From the NCBI RefSeq assembly GCF_040932005.1, contig NZ_CP162414.1, positions 1,081,501 through 1,145,500 on the forward strand: 64,000 bases of DNA, read 5' to 3'. The translations under genes were made by a program, and so were the position numbers. The notes under the pieces were generated by a model that was given only the letters and a program-made list of their open reading frames with translations, made no database searches and had not been told where the DNA came from. Below are positions 7,822-17,372 of the stretch, in pieces. Every line of letters begins with the position of its first letter. Within the stretch, counting starts at the first letter, position 1. The stretch comes from Aestuariibius sp. HNIBRBA575 (GTDB lineage Bacteria > Pseudomonadota > Alphaproteobacteria > Rhodobacterales > Rhodobacteraceae).

Positions 7822-9616
7822 CGCCGTTGCCGCCGCGCAGGAGGCCTTCTTCGATCGTGACTGGAGCCGCATTCGCGGAAGCGTACCGCGCGCTCGGGCA
7901 AAGCAGATGGCCCGCGCGGCCACGGGCCATTCCCCTGCGATCTTCAAAGCCATTCGCGACGGCGGCACACACAACAAAATGCAGCTTCGCAACCAGTTGG
8001 AATACCTGACTACCAAGTCGAGCTTTATCATCGACAGCCGTGGCACCTATGACGGCCAACGCGTTCTGTCAGTCAAAGAGATCGAGCAGGTTACACGCCG
8101 ATTTGCAGCGCAGTGGAATGAGGGGTTCCATCCCAAGCTGGGACATACCTCGCATCTCTTGATGGCTTTCCCAATTGGCACGCGCGGCGAAGATGTCGCC
8201 GAGATCACGCGCGAGATTTGCGAGCGCTTCTTTCAGGGCGAAGGCAGTCACTTTGACTACATCGCCGCCGTGCATGAGGACCGGGACCACCCACATGCCC
8301 ATATCGTCCTGAACCGGCGCAGCAAGGACGGCGAGTTCTTCTTCCTAAAGGAAGGGCACCACTTCAACTACGACGGTTTTCGCGAGGCCATGGTGGAGGT
8401 GTCCGACCGCTATGGGTTGAGGCTTGAGGCGACGCGAAAGCTGGAGCGTGGGATCACGACGAAGAGGCCAAGCGATGTGGACCAACGTCGTGCAGAAGCC
8501 ACGGGGCAGAAGCTGACCGAGCGTGAGCGCGTGGGGCCGGAGCTTGACCGTGCCTTGGCTGACGTGGCGCAGAACGCCCGGTTTTATCGCGGCCTTGCGG
8601 CCGAGGCCTCGCGCGAGAACCAGCATGACATTGCAGCTGCCTTGGACAAAGCCGCGCGGCTCTTGGCGCAGGGCAAACCGGTTGAAGCAGATGGAAAGGT
8701 ATATGGCATGGCCGAAGAACAGCATTCGTTTGATGAGGTCGTTGATGCCTTTCACGACAAGATCAACCAAGCCGAACGCATTGTCGCTGAAGCTCCGGTC
8801 GAGCGGCGTGCAGCGCTCGAGCATGAGCTGAACGACATCTATCGCTCTTTGTCGCATCTCAGCCCAATGGGAACGCAGTCCCATACCTTGCTTGAGGATG
8901 CGTCCAAGAGTGGGATCTATTCGGCCGGGAATATTCAGGCCGACGCCCAAAGCGCATTGCGGGATACAGCTCTTACCGAACATCTTCAGCAGGCTTTGAA
9001 AGGCACCGGCATTGATGCGCAGGATGTGACTCGTCGCGTCGAAATCGGCGCGGGCAATGCCGCGCTGGAGCGTCAATGGCTTGGACAGGATTTGAAGGCG
9101 ATTGCCGACAAGGAAGGCCTTGACCTGGCGCGCGCCGATGAGCTCGAGAAAGCAATCGACCTTCTTGACCAGGTTCACAGCGATCTGGGCCGTGTCTTGG
9201 CCAATGCTGAGGTTCTCAAAGACAGTGGGGCGGCGGAAGCCGACCGGCAGGAAGCCTTGGTCGACAGGTTGCCGCCGACCGCTTCTGACATCCTAAGCCG
9301 TATGAGGGACGACCCAACAGCAGATCCTTTCCACAGCGATCTAGAACGCGAGACTTTGCGTGCGGAGCTGGAGGAACTGGTCGGTGAAGAGCAGGCCCCC
9401 GACTTGGCAATCGGTGATGATACCACGCTCGAGGAACACATGAGCGATCGGCTGGACCGGCTCTATGCGGCTAAGGCCTATCTGCAGAGCGACGCAGCTC
9501 TGGCGAACAGCGTGGCCATGGAGCACGTCCTCGACGAGATCGCCGATGAAGAAATTGATGTTCAACGCGAGCGGCAAGTCGATGCCGACGGCGAAAAGGG
9601 GCTGACGCATGGGTAA
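7808..9616 (+). CDS. VirD2-type relaxase (MOBP)
   Basis: The protein has about 602 residues from the ATG at 7808. The N-terminal third is the relaxase domain. The metal-binding triad region H-E-D-R-D-H-P-H-A-H-I-V-L-N-R lies near residues 156-170, preceded by F-D-Y-I-A-A-V, as in VirD2-like enzymes. The catalytic tyrosine should lie in the first 80 residues, but I cannot assign it with certainty. The rest is acidic, helical and lower in complexity, and probably carries the secretion signal for the coupling protein. The enzyme would nick oriT and pilot the T-strand through the VirB channel. It overlaps mobC upstream and virD4 downstream, so the three form one operon. Confidence 0.93.
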   Translation: MARNSAVAAAQEAFFDRDWSRIRGSVPRARAKQMARAATGHSPAIFKAIRDGGTHNKMQLRNQLEYLTTKSSFIIDSRGTYDGQRVLSVKEIEQVTRRFAAQWNEGFHPKLGHTSHLLMAFPIGTRGEDVAEITREICERFFQGEGSHFDYIAAVHEDRDHPHAHIVLNRRSKDGEFFFLKEGHHFNYDGFREAMVEVSDRYGLRLEATRKLERGITTKRPSDVDQRRAEATGQKLTERERVGPELDRALADVAQNARFYRGLAAEASRENQHDIAAALDKAARLLAQGKPVEADGKVYGMAEEQHSFDEVVDAFHDKINQAERIVAEAPVERRAALEHELNDIYRSLSHLSPMGTQSHTLLEDASKSGIYSAGNIQADAQSALRDTALTEHLQQALKGTGIDAQDVTRRVEIGAGNAALERQWLGQDLKAIADKEGLDLARADELEKAIDLLDQVHSDLGRVLANAEVLKDSGAAEADRQEALVDRLPPTASDILSRMRDDPTADPFHSDLERETLRAELEELVGEEQAPDLAIGDDTTLEEHMSDRLDRLYAAKAYLQSDAALANSVAMEHVLDEIADEEIDVQRERQVDADGEKGLTHG

Positions 9617-11501
9617 GACGCGGATCGCACTCGGCGTCATGAGCTTTGCTCTTCTGGGAGCGGTGTTGGGCTATGTTCTGGCGTCGGCCTTTTTGACGTT
9701 CCGCTGGTTCGGTGTCGGGGCGGACATCGATTTTCTGATGTTGGCACGCAGCTATGGGGTTCTACGAACAACCCATCCGGCCGATATGCAGATTGTTCAC
9801 CTGATCGTGGGGATCAGCACCGGTGCCGGTGTTTTACTCAGTGCGGTCTTGATGAACGATGCGCTGACCAAATTTGGGGAAACACACTGGCAGCAAATGT
9901 CCGAGATGAAACGAAACGGTTTCTTCGGCAAGCCCGGCCACGGCTTTGTCGTCGGCAAAATGGGCAAGCCCAAGAGTCGCAAACCCTTCGTGATGTCCAA
10001 GGTGTTCCCCCATGCCCTGATCGTCGCCCCGACCGGGCGCGGTAAGACGACGGGTTTCGTCATCCCGAACCTTCTGACCTATCAGGGCAGTGCCGTGGTG
10101 CTGGACGTCAAGGGCGAAAACTTCGAGGCGACGGCGCGCCACAGGGCAGCGCAGGGCGACAAGGTGTTTAGGTTCGCGCCCACAGATTGGAAGGACGGCC
10201 GCTCGCACCGCTACAATCCCTTGCTGCGCATATCGGCGCTCGAAAATGTCGACCGCCAGCAGATGGAGCTGCAACTCCTGGCCTCGCTGTTCCTTCAGGC
10301 TGATAACGACCGGGTTCAAGGGCTCCTCGATGGCGGTATCGATCTGTTCGTGGCGGCAGGGCTTTTGGCGTTCGAGCGTAAGCGGCCGACCTTGGGCGAA
10401 ATCTACCGCATCACCGCGTCTGGCGGGGACAAGCAGAAGGAATATCGCCGCCGTGCAGATGAGGTGGTCAATCCAGCTGCCAAGCTGATCTTCATGCGCA
10501 TGGCCTCGACCAACAACGACACGCTGACGTCTTACCTGTCGCTCTTGATGACATCAGGTCTCAAGCAGTGGTCGAACCCTGCGATCGACCGTGCGACCGC
10601 AACGTCAGACTTCGATTTTCGCGACATCCGAAAAACGCCGTTTTCGGTCTATCTCGTGGTTGAACCGCTGATGGTAAAACCGCTCGCGCCGTTGATCCGC
10701 TTGTTCTTCTCGGATTTGCTGGCATCGCTTCAGGATCATGAACCCGGCAAGGACGAACCCTGGCCGGTGATGATCATGCTCGATGAGTTCAACCGCCTGG
10801 GCAAAATGCCAATCGTTCTCGATAGTATCGAAACGCTGCGATCATATCGCGCCAATCTCGCGATCGTCACGCAGACGATCCCGGCGCTAGATGAAATCTA
10901 CGGCGAAAATGCCCGCCGCGCGCTCCAGGGCAACGCAGGTATCAAGCTTTATCTGACCCCCTCAGATGAAAAGACCATCGAAGAGCTCAGCAAAGCCGTC
11001 GGCAAAACAACCAAGCGCGTTGTGACCCGCTCGCGTTCCGTCGGCCGCAACCCATTTACCGGGCGCAGTATGTCTGAACGGACCGAAGAAACCGCGCTCC
11101 TACCCGAGGATGAGGCTCGACGCATGGATCTTGGTGATATTGTTCTGGTCGTCGACGCGCAAATGCCCGTCCGCGCCAAGCGGATCAAATACTATGACGA
11201 CCGGTTCTTTAAGCATATCTTCGACAAGCAGACCGGCGATCTGCCATACCCCTCAGCAGGGGACCAGATGCGCGGGCTGCAAGGACAGATCAAGGCGCTG
11301 GAGGCGAAATTCGAGCTTCTCGAGATGCCGCGAGGGGATGCCTGTGACAGTTCTGCCGGTGGCGGAAAACGGCGCGATGAGATTGAGGAGTTGGCGTCCG
11401 GTAGTCAAAGTGCACAGTCAGATGCTCAGGCCAGTTCGGGTGACTATCAAGTCGGAACTGAGAGGGTGAAAAAGTTTATGGAAGATGCGGTTCTGGGATG
11501 A
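9609..11501 (+). CDS. virD4: Type IV secretion coupling protein VirD4/TraG
   Basis: The protein has 630 residues, the family's usual length. Two N-terminal membrane segments are visible (about 8-28 and 62-82). Walker A A-P-T-G-R-G-K-T lies near 139-146, followed by the conserved V-L-D-V-K-G-E-N-F. Walker B M-I-M-L-D-E-F-N-R-L-G lies near 388-398. The R-S-Y-R-A-N-L-A-I-V-T-Q-T segment is characteristic of TraG/VirD4. The ATPase links the relaxosome to the secretion channel. Its start lies inside the end of the relaxase gene (8-base overlap). The C-terminal 80 residues are acidic and variable. Confidence 0.96.
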   Translation: MGKTRIALGVMSFALLGAVLGYVLASAFLTFRWFGVGADIDFLMLARSYGVLRTTHPADMQIVHLIVGISTGAGVLLSAVLMNDALTKFGETHWQQMSEMKRNGFFGKPGHGFVVGKMGKPKSRKPFVMSKVFPHALIVAPTGRGKTTGFVIPNLLTYQGSAVVLDVKGENFEATARHRAAQGDKVFRFAPTDWKDGRSHRYNPLLRISALENVDRQQMELQLLASLFLQADNDRVQGLLDGGIDLFVAAGLLAFERKRPTLGEIYRITASGGDKQKEYRRRADEVVNPAAKLIFMRMASTNNDTLTSYLSLLMTSGLKQWSNPAIDRATATSDFDFRDIRKTPFSVYLVVEPLMVKPLAPLIRLFFSDLLASLQDHEPGKDEPWPVMIMLDEFNRLGKMPIVLDSIETLRSYRANLAIVTQTIPALDEIYGENARRALQGNAGIKLYLTPSDEKTIEELSKAVGKTTKRVVTRSRSVGRNPFTGRSMSERTEETALLPEDEARRMDLGDIVLVVDAQMPVRAKRIKYYDDRFFKHIFDKQTGDLPYPSAGDQMRGLQGQIKALEAKFELLEMPRGDACDSSAGGGKRRDEIEELASGSQSAQSDAQASSGDYQVGTERVKKFMEDAVLG

Positions 11502-11647
11502 AAGAGGGGTTTCTGATGGGGTGGATGGCTCCTGCTTCAACCGGCGTCGCAATGCGCCATAGTGCAGGTGTCAAAAATCTGCTTATAAGAGAGCCGCCCC
11601 ATGCAAGTTACCAAATCGGTCACGGTGAATTTTTTCTGCACACGTAG
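11498..11647 (+). CDS. Possible short ORF coupled to virD4
   Basis: A 49-residue frame starts at an ATG overlapping the virD4 stop (ATGA) and ends at TAG 11645-11647. The coupling signal is suggestive, but the translation shows no recognisable motif. It may be the remains of a backbone gene disrupted when the following NTPase gene was inserted. The rest of the 11502-11720 gap holds nothing I can identify. Confidence 0.22.
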   Translation: MKEGFLMGWMAPASTGVAMRHSAGVKNLLIREPPHASYQIGHGEFFLHT

Positions 11648-11720
11648 GCAGCAGGAAAATCTCTACGTCAGAGAAAGCAGACCTCTGGCACTGCTTCTTT
11701 CCAATTCGGAGCGATTATTA

Positions 11721-14700
11721 CTATGAATTACTTTTGGTCGCATCTCTTAGATTTACAAACCCCTCAGTCATTACGTCTCGCCAATAATCTGGTAATTTTG
11801 CGGACAACACCAAACCTTCCCTAATCAGCTTGTGCGCAGCTATTTCTCTTCGTGTTTTTTGGTAAACTTCCGCTAGACGCGTTTGTGCATTGCATAAATC
11901 ATACAGGCTGTACTCGGTGCTCTCTACTTCTTCTATAGACCAGTGGATTTCTAGGCGTTCTTCAAAAGCGCGCACGGCGGCATCCATATCATTCTGTTCA
12001 AACGCAAGGTCGCCAATTCTTTTTAGCAAGGATGAAAATTTGCGAAGGTTTTGTTGCGTGTTAAAATCTTGCGGTAAGTTTCGAAGGATGTTCGCACCTT
12101 CTAAATATGCCATGTTCTTTAAGTCGAAATCCTTCTCCCAATTACCGATCCAAATCAGCCAGTCGGCAAAAACTAATCGGCTCTTCTCTGTGCCCAGTTT
12201 CTCGGCTAACTCTCGTCGGATTCTTAGTCCTTTGTCATATGGGCGAGCAGTGGCGTTTAGATCTCCTTTTATCTTGGCGACTCTTGAGGCTCTGCTTAGA
12301 GAACGAGCTAGATCTTGATGGCTTTCAGCGGTGTGCAACTGATCGGCAAGGTCCCACAAAATGTCAGTACTTTCTTCATAGGCTCTGGAGGCTTCGTCAA
12401 AGCTCGAATTCCTCTCGGCTAGGTTACCGATACGCATTAGTAGTATCGCAATATCTCGAAAATTCTGAGGATTGCTTCGTACATTGACTATGCTGCGAGC
12501 GATGTTCAGCCCTTCATCATATGCTCTAGCTGCCGCGCCCAGATCACCGCGCTCCTCCGCAACATCCCCGCATTTTATCAAGAAAACAACTGTGCTCCGA
12601 AGGCTGTCAGGTTCATCAAGTTGGGCAGCCAGTTTTCGTGAGATGTTTAAACCTTCACCGAATGCTAGGTCTGCGGCATCCAGATCCCTTTGAGAAAGGG
12701 CCATATCCCCTATCGCGTCTAGGATTGCAACTAGATCCAATTCACTTTCCGGAGTACCTAAATGTTCAGCCAGATTACGCATGATGAGCAAAGCTTCGTC
12801 AAACGCTATAGCCGCGTGGTCGGGATCCAAGTTTACTAAATCAATGCGACCTATGCTTAGTAGCAAGCTCGCAATACACCGTTTATCCTTTGGATCTTCT
12901 TCAATTTCATATAATTCCCGGCGCAAAGCTAAGCTTTCTATGAAGGCTTGGCTAGAACCATAATGATCCATTGAATCGTTGGCGGCGATTCCTATCGCTG
13001 CCAGAAGTGACGCAATATGTCGTTGGTTTTCTGGGGTTTGATTCTCTTGAAATTTCCGGCGCGCTTCTGCCAGCCTAAAAATTCCTATCAGCTTGGCATC
13101 GCTTAATTGGCCATAGGATATTAGCGTGTAGATACAGTCTAATACTGCATGGTGATCAAGGTCGAAGGCTATTTCCTCTAGGCGCATTCCATACATATCC
13201 TCAAAGCTCGTCCCAACTATACCCTCAGGGTCTTCAGCTTGGACAAATAGTGTGATTTCGCCCTCAAAACTGGGGACATAATTTTCTTTGAGTTGCAGCT
13301 TATACAGATCCACAAAACGCTCGGCAGCACTTAGAGCTGCCAACGATGAATTACAATGGTTTTCAACCGCACAGAGTTTTACCAACGCGTTCATACCGAT
13401 CTCAGGTGCTTCAGATGAGAAAAGACTGGCAACTGAATCGCATATCAAAGTGGCGGACGCGTGGTCAGATAGATTGTCCACATCTAGGCAATGCATACGC
13501 TTCAACAAGATATCCTTGAGCGTTTCGCGCAACGTTACTTCATCACGCAAGGTCTTCAAGGATTTACGCCGTTTCTCTGCCACCAAATAAAACAAGCGCT
13601 CCGAAAACTCTGCAATCAGTTTGGATTGCTCACGTGATACCATGCTGTAAGGGGATATCGCCTGGTCGAGCTTGCCTTCTCGGCTTTCGTCTAAGAAGGA
13701 TTTTGCCAAGTCTTCGACGACATCAGACACAAAACGAATGCCCTGCAAACTTGCCAGACAGATTGCCTCTTGTACTTCGATCGGTGCATCACGCAGGCGT
13801 CGCATCACGACCTTGAAGATATCATGCGTTTCGCGCAAAGCCTCTTCTAGGCCTTCTTCGGTCAGGGCATTGGTCGGGTCAAAATCTTCGAAGAAATCTT
13901 CGTTTTCGTCCAGAAAAGCGATGATCTGTTCCAGGTGCCGAGGGTTGCCGCCTGCATGTTCCAGCAGTGCGTTTGCTTGATCAGGAAGCAGTCCGGGCAA
14001 GGCCGCCGTCAGCGCTTGTGACAGATCCAGCACAGGTGGGAGATCAATTTCCACCGTATTCTCATCGTTTAGAAAACCACCGGGCAAACCCGCCGCAGGC
14101 CCATTGGCAGCAGAAGACCCCGAAAGCGCATGGTGATAAATACCGGCAAAGGAACGTTCGGTATCAACGAATTCAGGGGAAAGTTCGCGCTTCCAATGCG
14201 TCGCCAGAATCAGAACCGGCCAGGATTGTTTCATTGCCGTGTAAAGCAAGCGTTCAACGAAAACCGACAATCCGGGGTCGTTTGTCGCAAATTGAGCATC
14301 ATCGATAAATATGACGCCCGGAGTTTTCGCAAATGTCAGCGAGCGTGGATTGAAAGATGCCTCAAGATCTTCCAAAATCGCATCAACCCGGCTGATCGGC
14401 CGCTCTCCAATTTCCTTGGCTGCCAGACGCTGAGTCTTCGCAGCTGAACCCTTTAGAATGCTGACTGTCTTGAGCAGGCTTTCTCCGGCGGTTATTACAG
14501 TATCGTAGCCGGACCAGCTGGCTGCTTCTCCCTTGGCGAACTGGGCCCAGACACCCAGAAGCGCCGTCCCAGTTTTTAACGAGCGCGCTCGCATGCTGAG
14601 AGCAACAAGGTGAGGGGCAAGGAACCGATCATAGGTCGCGACGGCGTCACCGGAGATCGCATTCTCAAGGCCGCTATCCGCTGCACGCAATCCCCACCAG

Positions 14701-14987
14701 AGGAATGGGATCGGTTGATCGTATTTGCAGTCATACGGATCAGGGTTCACGTCAAGGCTGCGTTTTAGTACGGCTGCAGAGTCGGGCCAGTACCCGTTTG
14801 GTCCGCGCTTATCCACATTTTCACTTAGCCATCTATAGAATTCAAGCGCGAGGCGGGTCTTGCCGACACCGCGCTCAGCCTTCAAGATCACAAGCTGAGG
14901 CTCGGGATTTTGTACATCGCTGACGCGTTGCCAACACTCCGCCAATATTTTTAGTTCTTTTTCTCGCCCGCAGAGTAGCAATTTCAT
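11721..14987 (-). CDS. STAND-like P-loop NTPase with C-terminal TPR-like repeats
   Basis: The protein has about 1088 residues from the ATG at 14987; the frame stays open to a TTG at 15047. It begins almost directly with the nucleotide-binding module: C-G-R-E-K-E-L, Walker A A-E-R-G-V-G-K-T at 37-44, and Walker B G-V-I-F-I-D-D-A-Q-F near 226-235. A helical region with G-G-N-P-R-H-L-E-Q follows, typical of AAA16/STAND proteins. From about residue 640 to the end there are tandem helical repeats of about 47 residues with a D-L-x-A-A-x-x-A-F/Y-x-E-G-L-N-I core. No separate effector domain is visible at either end. The gene is monocistronic, lies between virD4 and virB6, and its repeat half is more AT-rich than its neighbours. 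A sensor role in defence is plausible but unproven. Confidence 0.8.
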   Translation of the reverse strand: MKLLLCGREKELKILAECWQRVSDVQNPEPQLVILKAERGVGKTRLALEFYRWLSENVDKRGPNGYWPDSAAVLKRSLDVNPDPYDCKYDQPIPFLWWGLRAADSGLENAISGDAVATYDRFLAPHLVALSMRARSLKTGTALLGVWAQFAKGEAASWSGYDTVITAGESLLKTVSILKGSAAKTQRLAAKEIGERPISRVDAILEDLEASFNPRSLTFAKTPGVIFIDDAQFATNDPGLSVFVERLLYTAMKQSWPVLILATHWKRELSPEFVDTERSFAGIYHHALSGSSAANGPAAGLPGGFLNDENTVEIDLPPVLDLSQALTAALPGLLPDQANALLEHAGGNPRHLEQIIAFLDENEDFFEDFDPTNALTEEGLEEALRETHDIFKVVMRRLRDAPIEVQEAICLASLQGIRFVSDVVEDLAKSFLDESREGKLDQAISPYSMVSREQSKLIAEFSERLFYLVAEKRRKSLKTLRDEVTLRETLKDILLKRMHCLDVDNLSDHASATLICDSVASLFSSEAPEIGMNALVKLCAVENHCNSSLAALSAAERFVDLYKLQLKENYVPSFEGEITLFVQAEDPEGIVGTSFEDMYGMRLEEIAFDLDHHAVLDCIYTLISYGQLSDAKLIGIFRLAEARRKFQENQTPENQRHIASLLAAIGIAANDSMDHYGSSQAFIESLALRRELYEIEEDPKDKRCIASLLLSIGRIDLVNLDPDHAAIAFDEALLIMRNLAEHLGTPESELDLVAILDAIGDMALSQRDLDAADLAFGEGLNISRKLAAQLDEPDSLRSTVVFLIKCGDVAEERGDLGAAARAYDEGLNIARSIVNVRSNPQNFRDIAILLMRIGNLAERNSSFDEASRAYEESTDILWDLADQLHTAESHQDLARSLSRASRVAKIKGDLNATARPYDKGLRIRRELAEKLGTEKSRLVFADWLIWIGNWEKDFDLKNMAYLEGANILRNLPQDFNTQQNLRKFSSLLKRIGDLAFEQNDMDAAVRAFEERLEIHWSIEEVESTEYSLYDLCNAQTRLAEVYQKTRREIAAHKLIREGLVLSAKLPDYWRDVMTEGFVNLRDATKSNS

Positions 14988-15186
14988 GCTCCAAAATAAA
15001 CTACGCAATATGTTCGCATGAACGCTTAGTTGCTCATGGAAAGTCAAGGGAGGGTATTTAGAGAGTTGGCTTTGATGCAGCGCTTGTCACCATGCCGATG
15101 TATCGCAGAAGGCATGGATGAACACTTTTTAGAAAATGTGGTTCTGAGACATTGGTTTCAACCAGTATGACCAAGGTACGTACATT

Positions 15187-16185
15187 TTATTCCAACCGCT
15201 TCGCCCGTTCTGCTACCCGCTGAACCATCGAAAAGGTCGCGCCACCTGCCTGACGTATTCCAGCCCCAGCGATCTCAGCATTTGACCTGGTCCCAAACCG
15301 TGCCCGCGCCCGTGACCCTTTGGTGCCAATTAAGCCCTTTGCGAACCCGCCGGGACCGGGAATGCTCGGCGGTCCGGCCATCATGAAGTTGCCTGAGATT
15401 GAGCGGACGATCAGCGGGGTGGCGATGATCATACCGCCTGCGAGGAACATCATCATGAAGAAGGGCACCAGCGCGCCGATGTTTCTCGCGCCGGAGGGGT
15501 CTCCGAGTTCGGTCATGAGTGAGCGCGACATCCCGACGACGGTGGAAAACACGCCCGCGATTACGAGTGGGTAAAGCGCGTAGGATACCGTGCTGGAAAG
15601 CCAGCGATGGAAATAGTCCTTGCTGACATCAAACAGCGACAGTGCGATCATGATTGGGGCTATGCCGACCATAAAGGCCAGCATGATCTTTGCGAAAATC
15701 AGAACAAGGCCGCAGAGCGCGCCGATCATACCAAGGAGGAAAGCGCCGATTGCGCCGATCAGGGCTCCGGCCATCCAATGCATGTTGTCACCGGCCGCGT
15801 TCAGGTAGTCGCCGAACTCTTCGATGAGATCGTCGAAGGCCTCGGCAAAGTAGGACGCACCTGCACCGCCGCCGCCCAGCCCCGCCACCATGCCGCCCGC
15901 GAGCTGGTCGAGCCCATTGATCAGCGCGCTAGCCACGGCGTTGAATTGGACCCAGTTCATCGCAAACAAAGAGATGAGCATGAGCTTGAGGGCAAACCAG
16001 AAGGCGGTCCGCCCATCCATCGATTTGTACTGAAACATCGTGTTGAGGAAGACGCCGATCACCGCGAGCGTCGAAGCCACGGCAATGACACCACCCAGCT
16101 GACCAGCGACGTTGCCAAAGGTGGTTTGTGCCGCGTCGTCCAGAAAGTTGTCGGTTGTCTCTACCATCCAGGTGACGACGCCCAT
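15187..16185 (-). CDS. virB6: VirB6/TrbL-type inner-membrane channel protein
   Basis: The protein has 332 residues with several hydrophobic helices: about 30-50, 65-85, the very hydrophobic block 140-180 (A-L-I-G-A-I-G-A-F-L-L-G-M-I-G-A-L-C-G-L) and 190-230. A glycine-rich periplasmic loop M-V-A-G-L-G-G-G-G-A-G-A lies near residue 98. This is the VirB6 architecture. The protein forms part of the inner-membrane translocation platform. It is the last gene of the minus-strand secretion operon; in many VirB systems virB6 lies between virB5 and virB8, so its position here is displaced. The C-terminal tail is basic and probably cytoplasmic. Confidence 0.9.
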   Translation of the reverse strand: MGVVTWMVETTDNFLDDAAQTTFGNVAGQLGGVIAVASTLAVIGVFLNTMFQYKSMDGRTAFWFALKLMLISLFAMNWVQFNAVASALINGLDQLAGGMVAGLGGGGAGASYFAEAFDDLIEEFGDYLNAAGDNMHWMAGALIGAIGAFLLGMIGALCGLVLIFAKIMLAFMVGIAPIMIALSLFDVSKDYFHRWLSSTVSYALYPLVIAGVFSTVVGMSRSLMTELGDPSGARNIGALVPFFMMMFLAGGMIIATPLIVRSISGNFMMAGPPSIPGPGGFAKGLIGTKGSRARARFGTRSNAEIAGAGIRQAGGATFSMVQRVAERAKRLE

Positions 16186-16205
16186 CGGATCCCCCTTGGT
16201 TGGAT

Positions 16206-16382
16206 TTAGGCGCTCTCACCAGTGCGACGCTTCAAGAAGGCCTTCAAGATGTGTTCGCCGTCAAAATCCGGCACGACCGAGACCAGTTCCCAGCCATCCT
16301 GGCCAAGAGCCGTCAGCTGCGCTTCGATCTTCGGTGGCTTGGTTTTGGCGGTGTTGATCTGTTCAATCTTGTATTCAAACAT
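16206..16382 (-). CDS. DUF4177-like small protein inside the T4SS operon
   Basis: The protein has 58 residues from the ATG at 16382. It begins M-F-E-Y-K-I-E-Q-I and contains L-G-Q-D-G-W-E-L-V-S-V-V-P, the hallmark of DUF4177 proteins, which are short alpha-beta proteins of unknown function. The start overlaps the end of virB11 by 8 bases and virB6 begins 20 bases later, so it is translated with the secretion genes. The frame can be extended to 16412, but that adds ten residues with no similarity. Its role in conjugation is unknown. Confidence 0.75.
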   Translation of the reverse strand: MFEYKIEQINTAKTKPPKIEAQLTALGQDGWELVSVVPDFDGEHILKAFLKRRTGESA

Positions 16383-17370
16383 GGGCTGTTTCCTTTGACT
16401 GGGCCGGATCAACCGGCAGGTAGAATTCGGTGATGCCGCGCGCGCCTTCGTGGCGACCGGCCTGAATGATCACATCTATTGAGCGAGTGATGTAATCGTT
16501 CATGTCCTGGTATGTCATGCGCACATCGGTTTTCAGGGCGGCGATGGCGAGGCGCTGGACAGCCAGTTGCGGTGTTTCAGCGTGCAGCGTGGTGAGCGAG
16601 CCACCATGGCCGGTGTTTATGGCCTCGAGGAAGGTCATGGCCTCCCTGCCGCGTACTTCGCCGAGGACAATGCGATCTGGACGCATGCGCAGGGTGGAGG
16701 TCAGCAGGACATCAGCGCTGCGGGTGACTTCGTCGCGATCAGACATCAGCGTGACGACATTGGGCTGCGTCGGGCGCAGTTCAGCGGCCTCTTCGATCGT
16801 GACGATACGCTCTTCGGTGGGCACAAAAGAGAGGATCTTGCGCGCCGTGACGGTCTTGCCGGTCGAGGTGCCACCGGACACGATCATGTTGAGCTTGTGC
16901 GTGACGCAGAAATTGATCGCGGCGTCGATGTCGCCGTTGGCCACGACATCGCGCAGCTCGGCATTGCGCTTACGTCGTGCTTCTTCGTTGCTGCGCTCTT
17001 TTCCGAAGAGATAGGACAGCCTGATTTGCTCCAATGGCAGGTCGGCGAAGAACCGCAGAGAAATCGCGTAACCGCCATCAACGGCGGGAGGCTGAATGAC
17101 TTGCACGCGGATCGGGCGGCCGCGATAGGTGATGCTGACCGACACGATCGGCTTGGTCCGGCTGAGCGTGGTGTTCGCGGCGGAGGCAATCTGGTTGCCA
17201 AGGTCTTTGATCTCATTTTGGAAGAGCGGCCGATTGATTGGCCGCATGAAATGATCCCCCTGAAACTCGGCCCAAAGTGTGCCGTCAGGGTTGATGCAGA
17301 GCTCAATCAACTTTGGGTCACGCGCCACGGGGATCTTGTCCATCGAGCTTTGCAGATAGCTGGCCGCCAT
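16375..17370 (-). CDS. virB11: VirB11-type secretion ATPase
   Basis: The protein has 331 residues. Walker A S-G-G-T-S-T-G-K-T lies at 165-173, followed by the Asp box T-I-E-E-A-A-E-L, Walker B-like R-I-V-L-G-E-V-R-G-R-E-A and the His box N-T-G-H-G-G-S-L-T-T-L-H-A. These are the classical motifs of hexameric GspE/VirB11 ATPases that energise pilus assembly and substrate transfer. The N-terminal domain spans about the first 130 residues. The gene lies two bases after virB10 and overlaps the DUF4177 gene downstream. Confidence 0.96.
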   Translation of the reverse strand: MAASYLQSSMDKIPVARDPKLIELCINPDGTLWAEFQGDHFMRPINRPLFQNEIKDLGNQIASAANTTLSRTKPIVSVSITYRGRPIRVQVIQPPAVDGGYAISLRFFADLPLEQIRLSYLFGKERSNEEARRKRNAELRDVVANGDIDAAINFCVTHKLNMIVSGGTSTGKTVTARKILSFVPTEERIVTIEEAAELRPTQPNVVTLMSDRDEVTRSADVLLTSTLRMRPDRIVLGEVRGREAMTFLEAINTGHGGSLTTLHAETPQLAVQRLAIAALKTDVRMTYQDMNDYITRSIDVIIQAGRHEGARGITEFYLPVDPAQSKETAHV

Positions 17371-17372
17371 AA

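Noticed and set aside
7222..8046. Minus-strand frame of 274 codons
   Set aside because: It is antisense to mobC and the relaxase start, with no recognisable protein features.
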